Both the position numbers and the translations under genes were made by a program. From assembly GCA_014879345.1 (NCBI GenBank), contig JACSSI010000224.1:1-7459 (forward strand): a stretch of 7,459 nucleotides of DNA, in the 5' to 3' direction. This DNA is from Anaerolineae bacterium (GTDB taxonomy: Bacteria; Chloroflexota; Anaerolineae; Promineifilales; Promineifilaceae). The notes below the pieces were generated by a model. It was not told the origin of the DNA. It worked only from the letters and a program-made list of their open reading frames with translations, and made no database searches. Below, piece after piece: positions 1-5,878 of the stretch. Position 1 is the first letter of the stretch. Each line of letters opens with the position of its first letter.

Positions 1-1986
1 ATTCCAAACATATTTGAACTCACCCTGCAAACATTTGAAGCCCAAGATGCCAGCATCATTTTAGTAGACAAGAATATTCAAGTTACCCGACTATGGCTTT
101 CTGAAGATTCTGTTTACTCAGAAAATGATGTCGCTTTTATTGAAGATGTGCTGGCACATGGCGTAGCTGGCTGGGTTATTCGTAACCGACAAGCCCTACT
201 CATTCCAAACAGCCAGGAAGATGATCGCTGGCTGTCAAACAGCGCGGCCACTTCTGAACCCTGGTCGGTTATTTGCACCCCTTTTATCATTCGTGATGAA
301 GCAATGGGCGCTGTTACCGTAAGCAAACAGGGTGTAGAACAACTCGACGAAGCTGATCTAAATGTTCTTAATATATTTGTCCATCAGGCCGCTAATATCC
401 TTGAAAAAGCGCTGATTGTGAATGATTCTCGTTATCAACTGAGTATTTCCGAGTTGTTTAATGAGGCCAGTCGTAGTATCAACTCGTCGCTTGATTTAAA
501 TGAAGTGATGCAGTCGATGTTGGTGCAAATGAATGAGTTTCTCCATGCTGAGGCGATTTCGATTGCGCTGGTAGATAAACAAAGTAACGAGTTGGTTTAT
601 CAGGTAGCGGCCGGTATTGGCAGCAATGATATTGTTGGTCTCAGATTGCCTTCTAATCGCGGTGTTTCTGGCTGGGTGATGGAACATGGTAAACCAGCTT
701 TAGTCCACGATGCAGACCAGGAACCACGTATTGTCAAACTGGGGGATGAGCGAACGGGTCATCACACGCGAGCGATGATTTGTGCCCCTATTACCTATAA
801 ATCGACTGTCTTGGGGACGATTCAGGCCATTAACCCTATCGACGGGCAGTTTACGGAAAGTGATTTGTCACTGTTGGTGAATTTAGCCAATATCGCCAGC
901 AGCGCCATTGCCAACGCCCAGCAATATGCCCGCACCCAAGAAGCAGAAGCCCGCTATACCAGTCTTTACCAAGACAGTATTGACCCTATTATTCTAACTG
1001 AGGTGGGCGGACGTATTGTTGATGCTAACCGTCGTGCCTTTGCGTTCCTTGGCTATCCACACCAGGATTTGCTCAATAAGGCTATTCAGGAACTGCACCC
1101 ACCAGATGCGCTTTTGCCTAACACGGAACGGATGGAGACCAACTCTGTACGTGTTTTCAACAGCAAAATAATTATGCAAAACGGCCGTCAGGTGCATGTT
1201 GAAGTTTATGCCAAGCGCACATCTTATGGTGACAGTGAATTTGTGCAGTGGATTTACCATGACATCTCAAAGCAAATTGAGTTAGAAGAGATGCGTAAAG
1301 ATTTGCAAGCGATGCTCTTCCACGATTTGCAAAGCCCTCTGGGCAACGTCATTTCCAGTCTGGAGCTGCTGACTTATGAACTACCACGCGATAGTAGTCC
1401 GGCGCTGCTGGAAATGCTAGACATTGCTATGCGCAGCAGCAGTCGCCTGCAAACGCTCATTCGTTCTTTGCTTGATATTAACCAGCTTGAAGCGGGGCAT
1501 CCTATCAGTGAGCAAAACAGAATTGAGGTGCAATCTCTGATTGACGATGCCTGGGAAACTGTAAAACCCGGGTATGAAAAACGAGGGATTCCGCTGGTGC
1601 AAGTTGTGGCAGAAAATGTACCTGATGTGTATGTTGAAGAGGATATGCTCCGCCGCGTTTTAGTCAATCTCCTAGACAACGCCATTAAATACAGCCCAGA
1701 TAGTCATGAAATAACAATCAAGGCCGTTCCCGCTGACAATGGCATGGTGTTGATCAGTGTCAGTGACCAGGGGGATGGTATTCCAGCAGGGTTACGCCGG
1801 ATGATTTTTGAGAAGTTCCGCCGCATCAATACAGACACGTATTCCAAGGGTTTGGGTTTGGGTTTGGCTTTCTGCCGTTTGACGGTGGAGGCTCATGGCG
1901 GTCAAATTTGGGTGGATGATGCCCCTGGTGGTGGTGCCTGTTTTAATTTCACAATACCTCGATGGAAAGAAGATAATGCAGCATGA
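1..1986 (+). CDS. GAF-GAF-PAS sensor histidine kinase, 5'-truncated by window
   Basis: The frame is open from base 1 to the TGA at 1984-1986, giving 661 visible residues, so the true start lies upstream; the ATG at 148 falls inside the first GAF domain and is not the start. Domains by visible residue: GAF1 about 1-138 (HGVAGWVIRNRQ stretch after residue 46), GAF2 about 145-310 (NRGVSGWVMEHGKPALV near 219), PAS about 318-430, dimerisation/phosphoacceptor helix with H-box FHDLQSPLGNV (His441), and ATPase domain about 545-658 with N-box LLDNAIKYS (Asn560), G1 box DQGDGIP (Asp589), F-box IFEKFRRI and G2 box GLGLGL (617-622). All catalytic elements are present, so an active kinase is expected. No membrane segment or receiver domain is visible, so sensing is probably cytoplasmic and the partner regulator lies elsewhere. 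The ligand cannot be read from sequence. Its stop overlaps the next gene's ATG. Confidence 0.95.
   Translation: MPNIFELTLQTFEAQDASIILVDKNIQVTRLWLSEDSVYSENDVAFIEDVLAHGVAGWVIRNRQALLIPNSQEDDRWLSNSAATSEPWSVICTPFIIRDEAMGAVTVSKQGVEQLDEADLNVLNIFVHQAANILEKALIVNDSRYQLSISELFNEASRSINSSLDLNEVMQSMLVQMNEFLHAEAISIALVDKQSNELVYQVAAGIGSNDIVGLRLPSNRGVSGWVMEHGKPALVHDADQEPRIVKLGDERTGHHTRAMICAPITYKSTVLGTIQAINPIDGQFTESDLSLLVNLANIASSAIANAQQYARTQEAEARYTSLYQDSIDPIILTEVGGRIVDANRRAFAFLGYPHQDLLNKAIQELHPPDALLPNTERMETNSVRVFNSKIIMQNGRQVHVEVYAKRTSYGDSEFVQWIYHDISKQIELEEMRKDLQAMLFHDLQSPLGNVISSLELLTYELPRDSSPALLEMLDIAMRSSSRLQTLIRSLLDINQLEAGHPISEQNRIEVQSLIDDAWETVKPGYEKRGIPLVQVVAENVPDVYVEEDMLRRVLVNLLDNAIKYSPDSHEITIKAVPADNGMVLISVSDQGDGIPAGLRRMIFEKFRRINTDTYSKGLGLGLAFCRLTVEAHGGQIWVDDAPGGGACFNFTIPRWKEDNAA
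1180..1189. repeat. AACGGCCGTC, one mismatch from the iterated palindrome
   Basis: Contains the ACGGCCGT core (1181-1188). It lies in the PAS domain of the kinase, in the frame that gives Asn-Gly-Arg. Confidence 0.7.
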
Positions 1987-3203
1987 GTAATCGCCGCTAC
2001 TACGAAGACGCTTATACCACACAGTTTCAAGCCAATGTTGTTGAAAAGATTATAGAGAACAAACGCCAGGGTCTCATTCTGGACGAAACGTATTTCTACC
2101 CAGAGTCTGGTGGTCAACCTGCGGATTGGGGCAAGATTAACGGCCGTTCTCTAACCCATATCTCTATCCGTGAATCTGATGAGGCGGTGGTGCATTGGTT
2201 GGATGGTGATATGGGTGATGTGCAGGTGGTAACGGCCGTTATCGATTGGCCACGTCGTTTTGACCACATGCAGCAGCACACCGGGCAGCACATTCTGTCA
2301 CAAGCCTTCATCCAAATTGCCGAAGCGGAAACCCTTAGTTTCCATCTGACTGAGAACAATCTCACCATTGATGTAGACCGCGTGGATATGACTGAAGCTG
2401 AAATCACGGCAGTTGAACTGCGTGCCAACCAGGCCGTATGGGCAAACCATCCCATCACAGTCCGGTTTGTAACACAAGACGACGTTGCAAGCTTGCCTTT
2501 GCGTAAAGTGCCGCCGGTTAGAAACGGCCGTTTACGCCTCATCGACATCGAAAATTATGACCTGACCGCCTGTGGTGGCACCCACGTCAGCCACACCGGC
2601 AGCGTTGGCCTCATCAAAATCGTCAAACAAGAAAAACGGGGCGATAAAACGCGCATAGAATTTTGCTGCGGAAACCGCGCCTTGCAAGATTATGCACAGA
2701 AGCATACTATTGTGAGTGACCTGACCGCCGAATTAACCACCAGTGCAGCAGAAATCATGCCATCAATTATTAAAATACGGCAAGAAAATAAAGAAGCACA
2801 GCGCACCATTAAAAAACAAAAAGAAGCACTCATGACCGTCGAGGCACAACAAATCATCGCCAACAGCATCCAAATTGGCACAACGACAGTCGTCAAGCAA
2901 ACTTTTGCCGAAGACAGCCCAACCGACTTACGCGCTCTGGCTGCTCAACTGACAAAACAAGAAGGCCTCATCATCTTGTTTGGGCAATCTGGGAAACGTA
3001 CCCAACTGCTCTTCTCTCGGTCTGGCAATGTCTCCGCCGATATGAACCAGCTATTGCAAGCGGCTCTGGCACAGATGGGTGATGGCGGGGGTGGCGGCAG
3101 TCCTCAGTCTGCCCAAGGCGGCGGCCCAGCCCATACCAGTCAAGAAGTCACAGACGCCTTGGATGCAGCCCAATCTAAGCTGGAAAAGATGCTCTCATCG
3201 TAG
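1983..3203 (+). CDS. alaX: AlaX-type alanyl-tRNA editing protein, long form with DHHA1 domain
   Basis: A 406-residue free-standing homologue of the alanyl-tRNA synthetase editing and C-terminal regions. The family hydrolyses Ser- or Gly-tRNA(Ala), removing mischarged amino acids in trans. The editing site is intact: H99-TGQ-H103 (HTGQHILS) and C197-GGT-H201 (CGGTH), the four zinc/active-site ligands of AlaRS and AlaX. Residues about 1-90 form the beta-barrel-like N-terminal part with the ESGGQPADWG motif, a charged helix lies at about 255-285, and a DHHA1-like C-terminal region ends in a glycine-rich stretch (368-372) followed by SPQSAQGGG, as in the AlaRS C-Ala domain. No aminoacylation or anticodon-recognition domain is present, and the length matches the long AlaX-L class. 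The ATG is in the ATGA overlap with the kinase stop, preceded by GGAAAGAAG at 1964-1972, suggesting translational coupling. Three AACGGCCGTT palindromes lie inside the gene. Confidence 0.93.
   Translation: MSNRRYYEDAYTTQFQANVVEKIIENKRQGLILDETYFYPESGGQPADWGKINGRSLTHISIRESDEAVVHWLDGDMGDVQVVTAVIDWPRRFDHMQQHTGQHILSQAFIQIAEAETLSFHLTENNLTIDVDRVDMTEAEITAVELRANQAVWANHPITVRFVTQDDVASLPLRKVPPVRNGRLRLIDIENYDLTACGGTHVSHTGSVGLIKIVKQEKRGDKTRIEFCCGNRALQDYAQKHTIVSDLTAELTTSAAEIMPSIIKIRQENKEAQRTIKKQKEALMTVEAQQIIANSIQIGTTTVVKQTFAEDSPTDLRALAAQLTKQEGLIILFGQSGKRTQLLFSRSGNVSADMNQLLQAALAQMGDGGGGGSPQSAQGGGPAHTSQEVTDALDAAQSKLEKMLSS
2139..2148. repeat. AACGGCCGTT palindrome, copy 1
   Basis: Perfect 10-bp palindrome inside alaX, in the frame encoding Asn-Gly-Arg. 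Confidence 0.9.
2231..2240. repeat. AACGGCCGTT palindrome, copy 2
   Basis: Perfect copy in alaX, extended to 12 bp by flanking T/A (2230-2241). It encodes Thr-Ala-Val. Confidence 0.9.
2523..2532. repeat. AACGGCCGTT palindrome, copy 3
   Basis: Perfect copy in alaX, extended to 12 bp (AAACGGCCGTTT, 2522-2533). It encodes Asn-Gly-Arg, 39 nt before the CGGTH active-site codons. Confidence 0.9.
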
Positions 3204-3247
3204 GGATGGTTTATCAACCGCCCTTACCAAAGACACTGTTTTAATTC

Positions 3248-4114
3248 ATGGAACAACTCGCACCAGGCATATTTGCCGAAACAGATTTTATTGGCGTCAA
3301 CGTAGGCGCAATTTCCACAAGCAAAGGCATTGTGGCAATTGACTCACCCTCTTTTCCCCGAGATGCACGCAGTTGGGCATTGACGCTGCATCGCACCAAT
3401 CATTACGCCGTTCTCACCACCCTGCTCACCGACTTCCATGGCGACCGTACCCTCAACACCCGCTGGCTCAACGCGCCGATTACCGCCCATACGCTCACCG
3501 CTGAACGGCTCATCAGCTACGACAAGCGATTCCCAGGCTATTTACTGGAAAGCCTGAGCCAGCGCCACCCAGATAGAGGCCGTGAACTCAGCAACAGTCC
3601 TGTGGAGCGAATTGCGGTAAGTTTTGATGGCACGCTTACCCTTTTCAAAGGCGGCAAACATATTGAGTTAACGGCCGTTCCCGGTCCCACTCCTAGCAAC
3701 ATCTGGGTTTCCATACCTGATGCCAATGTTCTCTTTGTGGGCGACACGCTGATGGTAGACACCCATCCTCTTTTAACAGAAGGCAACTCTGCCCAATGGC
3801 TGGCAAGCCTTGATAAACTGGAATCGCTGGCTCCTAAACTGATGGCGATTGTACCGGGTCGCGGCCCCATTTGTGACGGCTCCGCCATCGCCCCCGTCCG
3901 CGACTATCTCATCCACATGCGCCAAATCATCCAGCAGCACATCGCCGCCGGAAAAACACAGGAAGAAACGGCCGTTTACATCCCCGAATTCCTTTCCGCC
4001 TTTCCCGCCCACGACCTGCCACTCGACTGGCTAAAACGCCAAATAAAATCAAGTTTGGATCATGTGTATCTTGAGTTAAAATTAGAATCTTCAATCAAAC
4101 AGCCTAAACCATAG
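3248..4114 (+). CDS. Metallo-beta-lactamase-fold protein with degenerate metal site
   Basis: A 288-residue protein with the overall motif order of the MBL fold: an N-terminal strand pair leading to GIVAIDSPSFP, the position of the HxHxDH loop, the PGHT position, a GDT turn and the late GHG position. The ligands are largely replaced. The first motif reads T-D62-F-H64-G-D66-R67, PGHT becomes PGPT (Pro147), the GDT aspartate is kept (Asp166), and the last histidine is Arg205 in PGRGP. Only three of the seven classical ligand positions survive, so it may be non-catalytic or bind metal differently. The ATG at 3248 is the first possible start after an in-frame TAA at 3242, but no clear Shine-Dalgarno precedes it; with only 44 nt after alaX, coupling is likely. 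A C-terminal helical tail (about 215-275) resembles the extra helices of MBL thioesterase/hydrolase-like members. Substrate is unknown. Two AACGGCCGTT copies encode T-A-V here. Confidence 0.85.
   Translation: MEQLAPGIFAETDFIGVNVGAISTSKGIVAIDSPSFPRDARSWALTLHRTNHYAVLTTLLTDFHGDRTLNTRWLNAPITAHTLTAERLISYDKRFPGYLLESLSQRHPDRGRELSNSPVERIAVSFDGTLTLFKGGKHIELTAVPGPTPSNIWVSIPDANVLFVGDTLMVDTHPLLTEGNSAQWLASLDKLESLAPKLMAIVPGRGPICDGSAIAPVRDYLIHMRQIIQQHIAAGKTQEETAVYIPEFLSAFPAHDLPLDWLKRQIKSSLDHVYLELKLESSIKQPKP
3670..3679. repeat. AACGGCCGTT palindrome, copy 4
   Basis: Perfect copy in the MBL-fold gene, encoding Thr-Ala-Val directly before the PGPT turn. Confidence 0.9.
3967..3976. repeat. AACGGCCGTT palindrome, copy 5
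   Basis: Perfect copy in the MBL-fold gene, 12 bp with flanks (3966-3977), encoding Thr-Ala-Val. Confidence 0.9.
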
Positions 4115-4130
4115 GCGTTTGCGGCAAAAA

Positions 4131-4167
4131 CATTCCTAACAGGCAACGGGAAGGCCAACAAGGAATG
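4131..4167. repeat. 7-bp inverted repeat ahead of the CRP-family gene
   Basis: CATTCCT (4131-4137) and AGGAATG (4161-4167) are perfect inverted arms around a 23-nt spacer, just before the ribosome binding site. In mRNA this could form a leader hairpin. The spacing is wrong for a CRP-type operator. Arms this short can arise by chance, so function is uncertain. Confidence 0.35.
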
Positions 4168-4171
4168 AGAA

Positions 4172-4177
4172 GAGGGG
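4172..4177 (+). promoter_or_regulatory. Ribosome binding site of the CRP-family gene
   Basis: GAGGGG close before the ATG at 4181 fixes that start. It is the only clear purine-rich site among the four plus-strand genes. Confidence 0.7.
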
Positions 4178-4180
4178 AAA

Positions 4181-4894
4181 ATGATTCAAAATCACAATAA
4201 CGCAGATGCGTTACAACAAGTTCCGTTTTTTGCTGATCTTAATCCGGAAGAATTAAGCCAGCTTTCAGCCCGCCTTGTACCCCGCCGTTTCAGCTCCGGC
4301 CAAATCATCTTTCACCATGGCGACCCGGGCGGTTTACTCTACATTATTCGCACAGGCAAAATCAAAATCACCTACTCCACCCTGGATGGTCAGGAAGCCT
4401 TGCTCGCCATTCTCGGAGCCAACGATTTCTTTGGTGAGTTAGCTCTTCTCGATGAAGCACCCCGTTCAGCCACAGCCGAAGCCATCGAAACCACCGAAGC
4501 CCTTACCCTGCATCGGGAAGATTTCATTCGATTCCTGCGCAACAACCCGGATTTCTCTCTGCACGTTCTGCAAACACTCACCCAACGAATTCGCAATCTC
4601 AACAACCAAATCAGCGACATCTTCTTCCTGGATTTACCGGCTCGCCTCGCCCGTGTGCTGCTTAATTTAGCCAATCAACACGGCGTGGCTTCAGAGCAAG
4701 GTATTCGCATCGAATTATCCCTCACACAAACCGATCTGGCGGAAATGACAGGCGCTACCCGCGTTAGCATCAACAAGGCGCTTGGGCGTTTCCGCCGCGA
4801 AAAATGGATTTCAGTCAAGGGGCGCAAATTTACCATCCTGGATGCTGACGCGATGCAGAATCTCATCCAGATTTCTGGCGGCGCACTCCTGTAA
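4181..4894 (+). CDS. CRP/FNR-family transcriptional regulator
   Basis: A 237-residue one-component regulator: cyclic-nucleotide-binding beta-roll at about 12-125, dimerisation helix at about 125-150 and a winged helix-turn-helix at about 155-228. The phosphate-binding cassette is well kept (G85-E86-L87, then P94-R95-S96-A97), so cAMP or another cyclic nucleotide is a plausible ligand. There are no cysteines at all, which excludes an FNR-type iron-sulphur cluster. The HTH reads LTQTDLAEMTGATRVSINKAL: Arg194 corresponds to E. coli CRP Arg180, while the positions of CRP Glu181 and Arg185 appear to be Val195 and Lys199, so its DNA target may differ from TGTGA half-sites. The start is supported by GAGGGG at 4172-4177. 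It is 66 nt downstream of the MBL gene and convergent with the minus-strand genes. Its targets cannot be inferred; the neighbouring respiratory genes are candidates only. Confidence 0.93.
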   Translation: MIQNHNNADALQQVPFFADLNPEELSQLSARLVPRRFSSGQIIFHHGDPGGLLYIIRTGKIKITYSTLDGQEALLAILGANDFFGELALLDEAPRSATAEAIETTEALTLHREDFIRFLRNNPDFSLHVLQTLTQRIRNLNNQISDIFFLDLPARLARVLLNLANQHGVASEQGIRIELSLTQTDLAEMTGATRVSINKALGRFRREKWISVKGRKFTILDADAMQNLIQISGGALL

Positions 4895-5025
4895 ACCACC
4901 ACTCAGCTTGCATCTACGAGATTAACAAAGATTGAAGATTAAAGAGTAAAGACTCACATAATTTCCAATCTCTGTTACCTGTTTTAATAAAGCCAATAGC
5001 CCCCAAATAATAGCTTCAGTACCGT
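4895..5025. other. Convergent intergenic region, no gene seen
   Basis: This is the 131-nt space between the 3' end of the CRP-family gene and the 3' end of the membrane protein gene on the other strand. A bidirectional terminator would be expected, but I find only weak stems (GAGT/ACTC at 4944-4955; AGATTG/CAATCT at 4929-4934 and 4966-4971) without a convincing U-tract. No open frame worth calling is present. Confidence 0.6.
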
Positions 5026-5661
5026 TTAGCTCGTTCGCATCAGTCCCACAGCCATTACCAGCAAAATGATATAGCTTATAAAAGGCGGCCAATCGTGCAT
5101 CACCAGAGTCCCCAACACTATGCTCACTACAGCCAACCCAGTAATAACCCAGCCTACTGTCGGTAAGACACCGGCCACTGCCAAAGCCGCGCCCATCAAG
5201 GCAATCGCCGCCAAAATACACAATGTTTGTGACCAAAAAACCCAGCTTGCACCCCCCATCACAATAGGCGGCACACCAGGATCATAAGTGCGAATCATCT
5301 CAGCAGCATGAGCACCCAATTGAAGGCGCTCAATGCTGATGGGCAGCCAGAGTAAAAATCCGGCAAAAAACAGGATAGTTGCCCCAACCGCCAGCCAGCG
5401 CGGAGCCGAGCCGGGCAGATGCACCGCGATGATGGCAAAGAGAACGGCCGTTACCAAATAAGCCACCGGAAACAAAATCGCCTGCAACGGCCAACCGATC
5501 CGATCATTGGCAATCGCAGTCAACTGATCGAGCGGATCAGAAGGCAGCGGCCATTGCCTAAAATAAGCTGCCGACCCTGCGCCAATCATGAAAATCACAA
5601 CGGTAACCATCAAGGTCACCCCAATCCAGCGCCAGCTTATGAACGTATTAGCGGTTTCCAT
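5026..5661 (-). CDS. Six-helix integral membrane protein of unknown function
   Basis: A 211-residue very hydrophobic protein with about six predicted transmembrane helices at residues 12-33, 58-82, 88-109, 138-165, 168-188 and 191-208. The longest loops lie between helices 1 and 2 (PLPSDPLDQLTAIANDRIGW) and between 3 and 4 (ERLQLGAHAAEMIRTYDPG). The start is ATG 5661 because AGGGAGAA sits six bases upstream; the frame extends to a TTG at 5706, but that lies inside an inverted repeat and lacks a ribosome site. There are no haem-binding CXXCH motifs, no obvious histidine pairs within helices, and only one cysteine, so an electron-carrying role is not indicated. I do not recognise the family. 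It is the last gene of a minus-strand series after the Rid gene, with a 217-nt gap that makes a separate promoter possible. One AACGGCCGTT encodes T-A-V in helix 2. Confidence 0.88.
   Translation of the reverse strand: METANTFISWRWIGVTLMVTVVIFMIGAGSAAYFRQWPLPSDPLDQLTAIANDRIGWPLQAILFPVAYLVTAVLFAIIAVHLPGSAPRWLAVGATILFFAGFLLWLPISIERLQLGAHAAEMIRTYDPGVPPIVMGGASWVFWSQTLCILAAIALMGAALAVAGVLPTVGWVITGLAVVSIVLGTLVMHDWPPFISYIILLVMAVGLMRTS
5443..5452. repeat. AACGGCCGTT palindrome, copy 6
   Basis: Perfect copy in the minus-strand membrane protein gene, encoding Thr-Ala-Val in helix 2. Confidence 0.9.
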
Positions 5662-5667
5662 ATGTAA

Positions 5668-5675
5668 TTCTCCCT
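5668..5675 (-). promoter_or_regulatory. Ribosome binding site of the membrane protein gene
   Basis: Read on the minus strand this is AGGGAGAA, six bases before the ATG at 5661. It decides the start in favour of the ATG over the upstream TTG at 5706. Confidence 0.8.
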
Positions 5676-5688
5676 GAGAAAATAGAAT

Positions 5689-5718
5689 GAAACTGGTTTT
5701 GTACAAAAAACCAGTTTC
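5689..5718. repeat. 12-bp perfect inverted repeat: terminator, attenuator or operator
   Basis: Arms GAAACTGGTTTT (5689-5700) and AAAACCAGTTTC (5707-5718) match perfectly around a 6-nt spacer. It lies 28 nt upstream of the ATG of the membrane protein gene. On the minus transcript the stem is followed by AUUCUAUUUUCU, moderately U-rich, so it could terminate or attenuate transcription coming from the Rid gene. The stem is AT-rich (4 of 12 pairs are G-C), weaker than typical terminators. A dimeric repressor site is an alternative. On the plus strand no U-tract follows. Confidence 0.65.
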
Positions 5719-5755
5719 GACATCGCCAAGTTAGGACGATGAATTTGGACAGGGC

Positions 5756-5765
5756 AACGGCCGTT
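5756..5765. repeat. AACGGCCGTT palindrome, copy 7 (intergenic)
   Basis: Perfect copy in the non-coding gap between the Rid and membrane protein genes, so protein sequence does not explain it. Confidence 0.9.
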
Positions 5766-5821
5766 CAACAAAAAACAGAAGTGGAACTAGCCGATTTTGT
5801 CCAGGCAGTCTGTATAACGAA

Positions 5822-5831
5822 AACGGCCGTT
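5822..5831. repeat. AACGGCCGTT palindrome, copy 8 (intergenic)
   Basis: Second non-coding copy, 66 bp from copy 7, extended to 12 bp (AAACGGCCGTTT, 5821-5832). Confidence 0.9.
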
Positions 5832-5878
5832 TCCGCCATACTGTAAAAACCATAACTGCCTACCGCTTATTGCTTACC

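Noticed and set aside
2114..2548. Minus-strand open frame within alaX
   Set aside because: It is antisense to the conserved editing domain, with a composition typical of a shadow frame.
3084..3102. G-rich stretch in alaX as a possible quadruplex or repeat expansion
   Set aside because: It encodes the glycine run that is normal for the C-terminal domain of AlaRS and AlaX-L, so the protein explains it.
4102..4116. GCCTA/TAGGC hairpin at the end of the MBL gene as a terminator
   Set aside because: Only five pairs, overlapping the stop codon, and followed by GTTTGCGG rather than a U-tract.
4944..4955. GAGT-AAAG-ACTC stem between the convergent genes as a bidirectional terminator
   Set aside because: Four base pairs and no U-tract in either direction.
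5662..5706. TTG start at 5706 for the membrane protein
   Set aside because: It lies in the loop of the 12-bp inverted repeat and has no ribosome site, while the ATG at 5661 has a near-perfect one.
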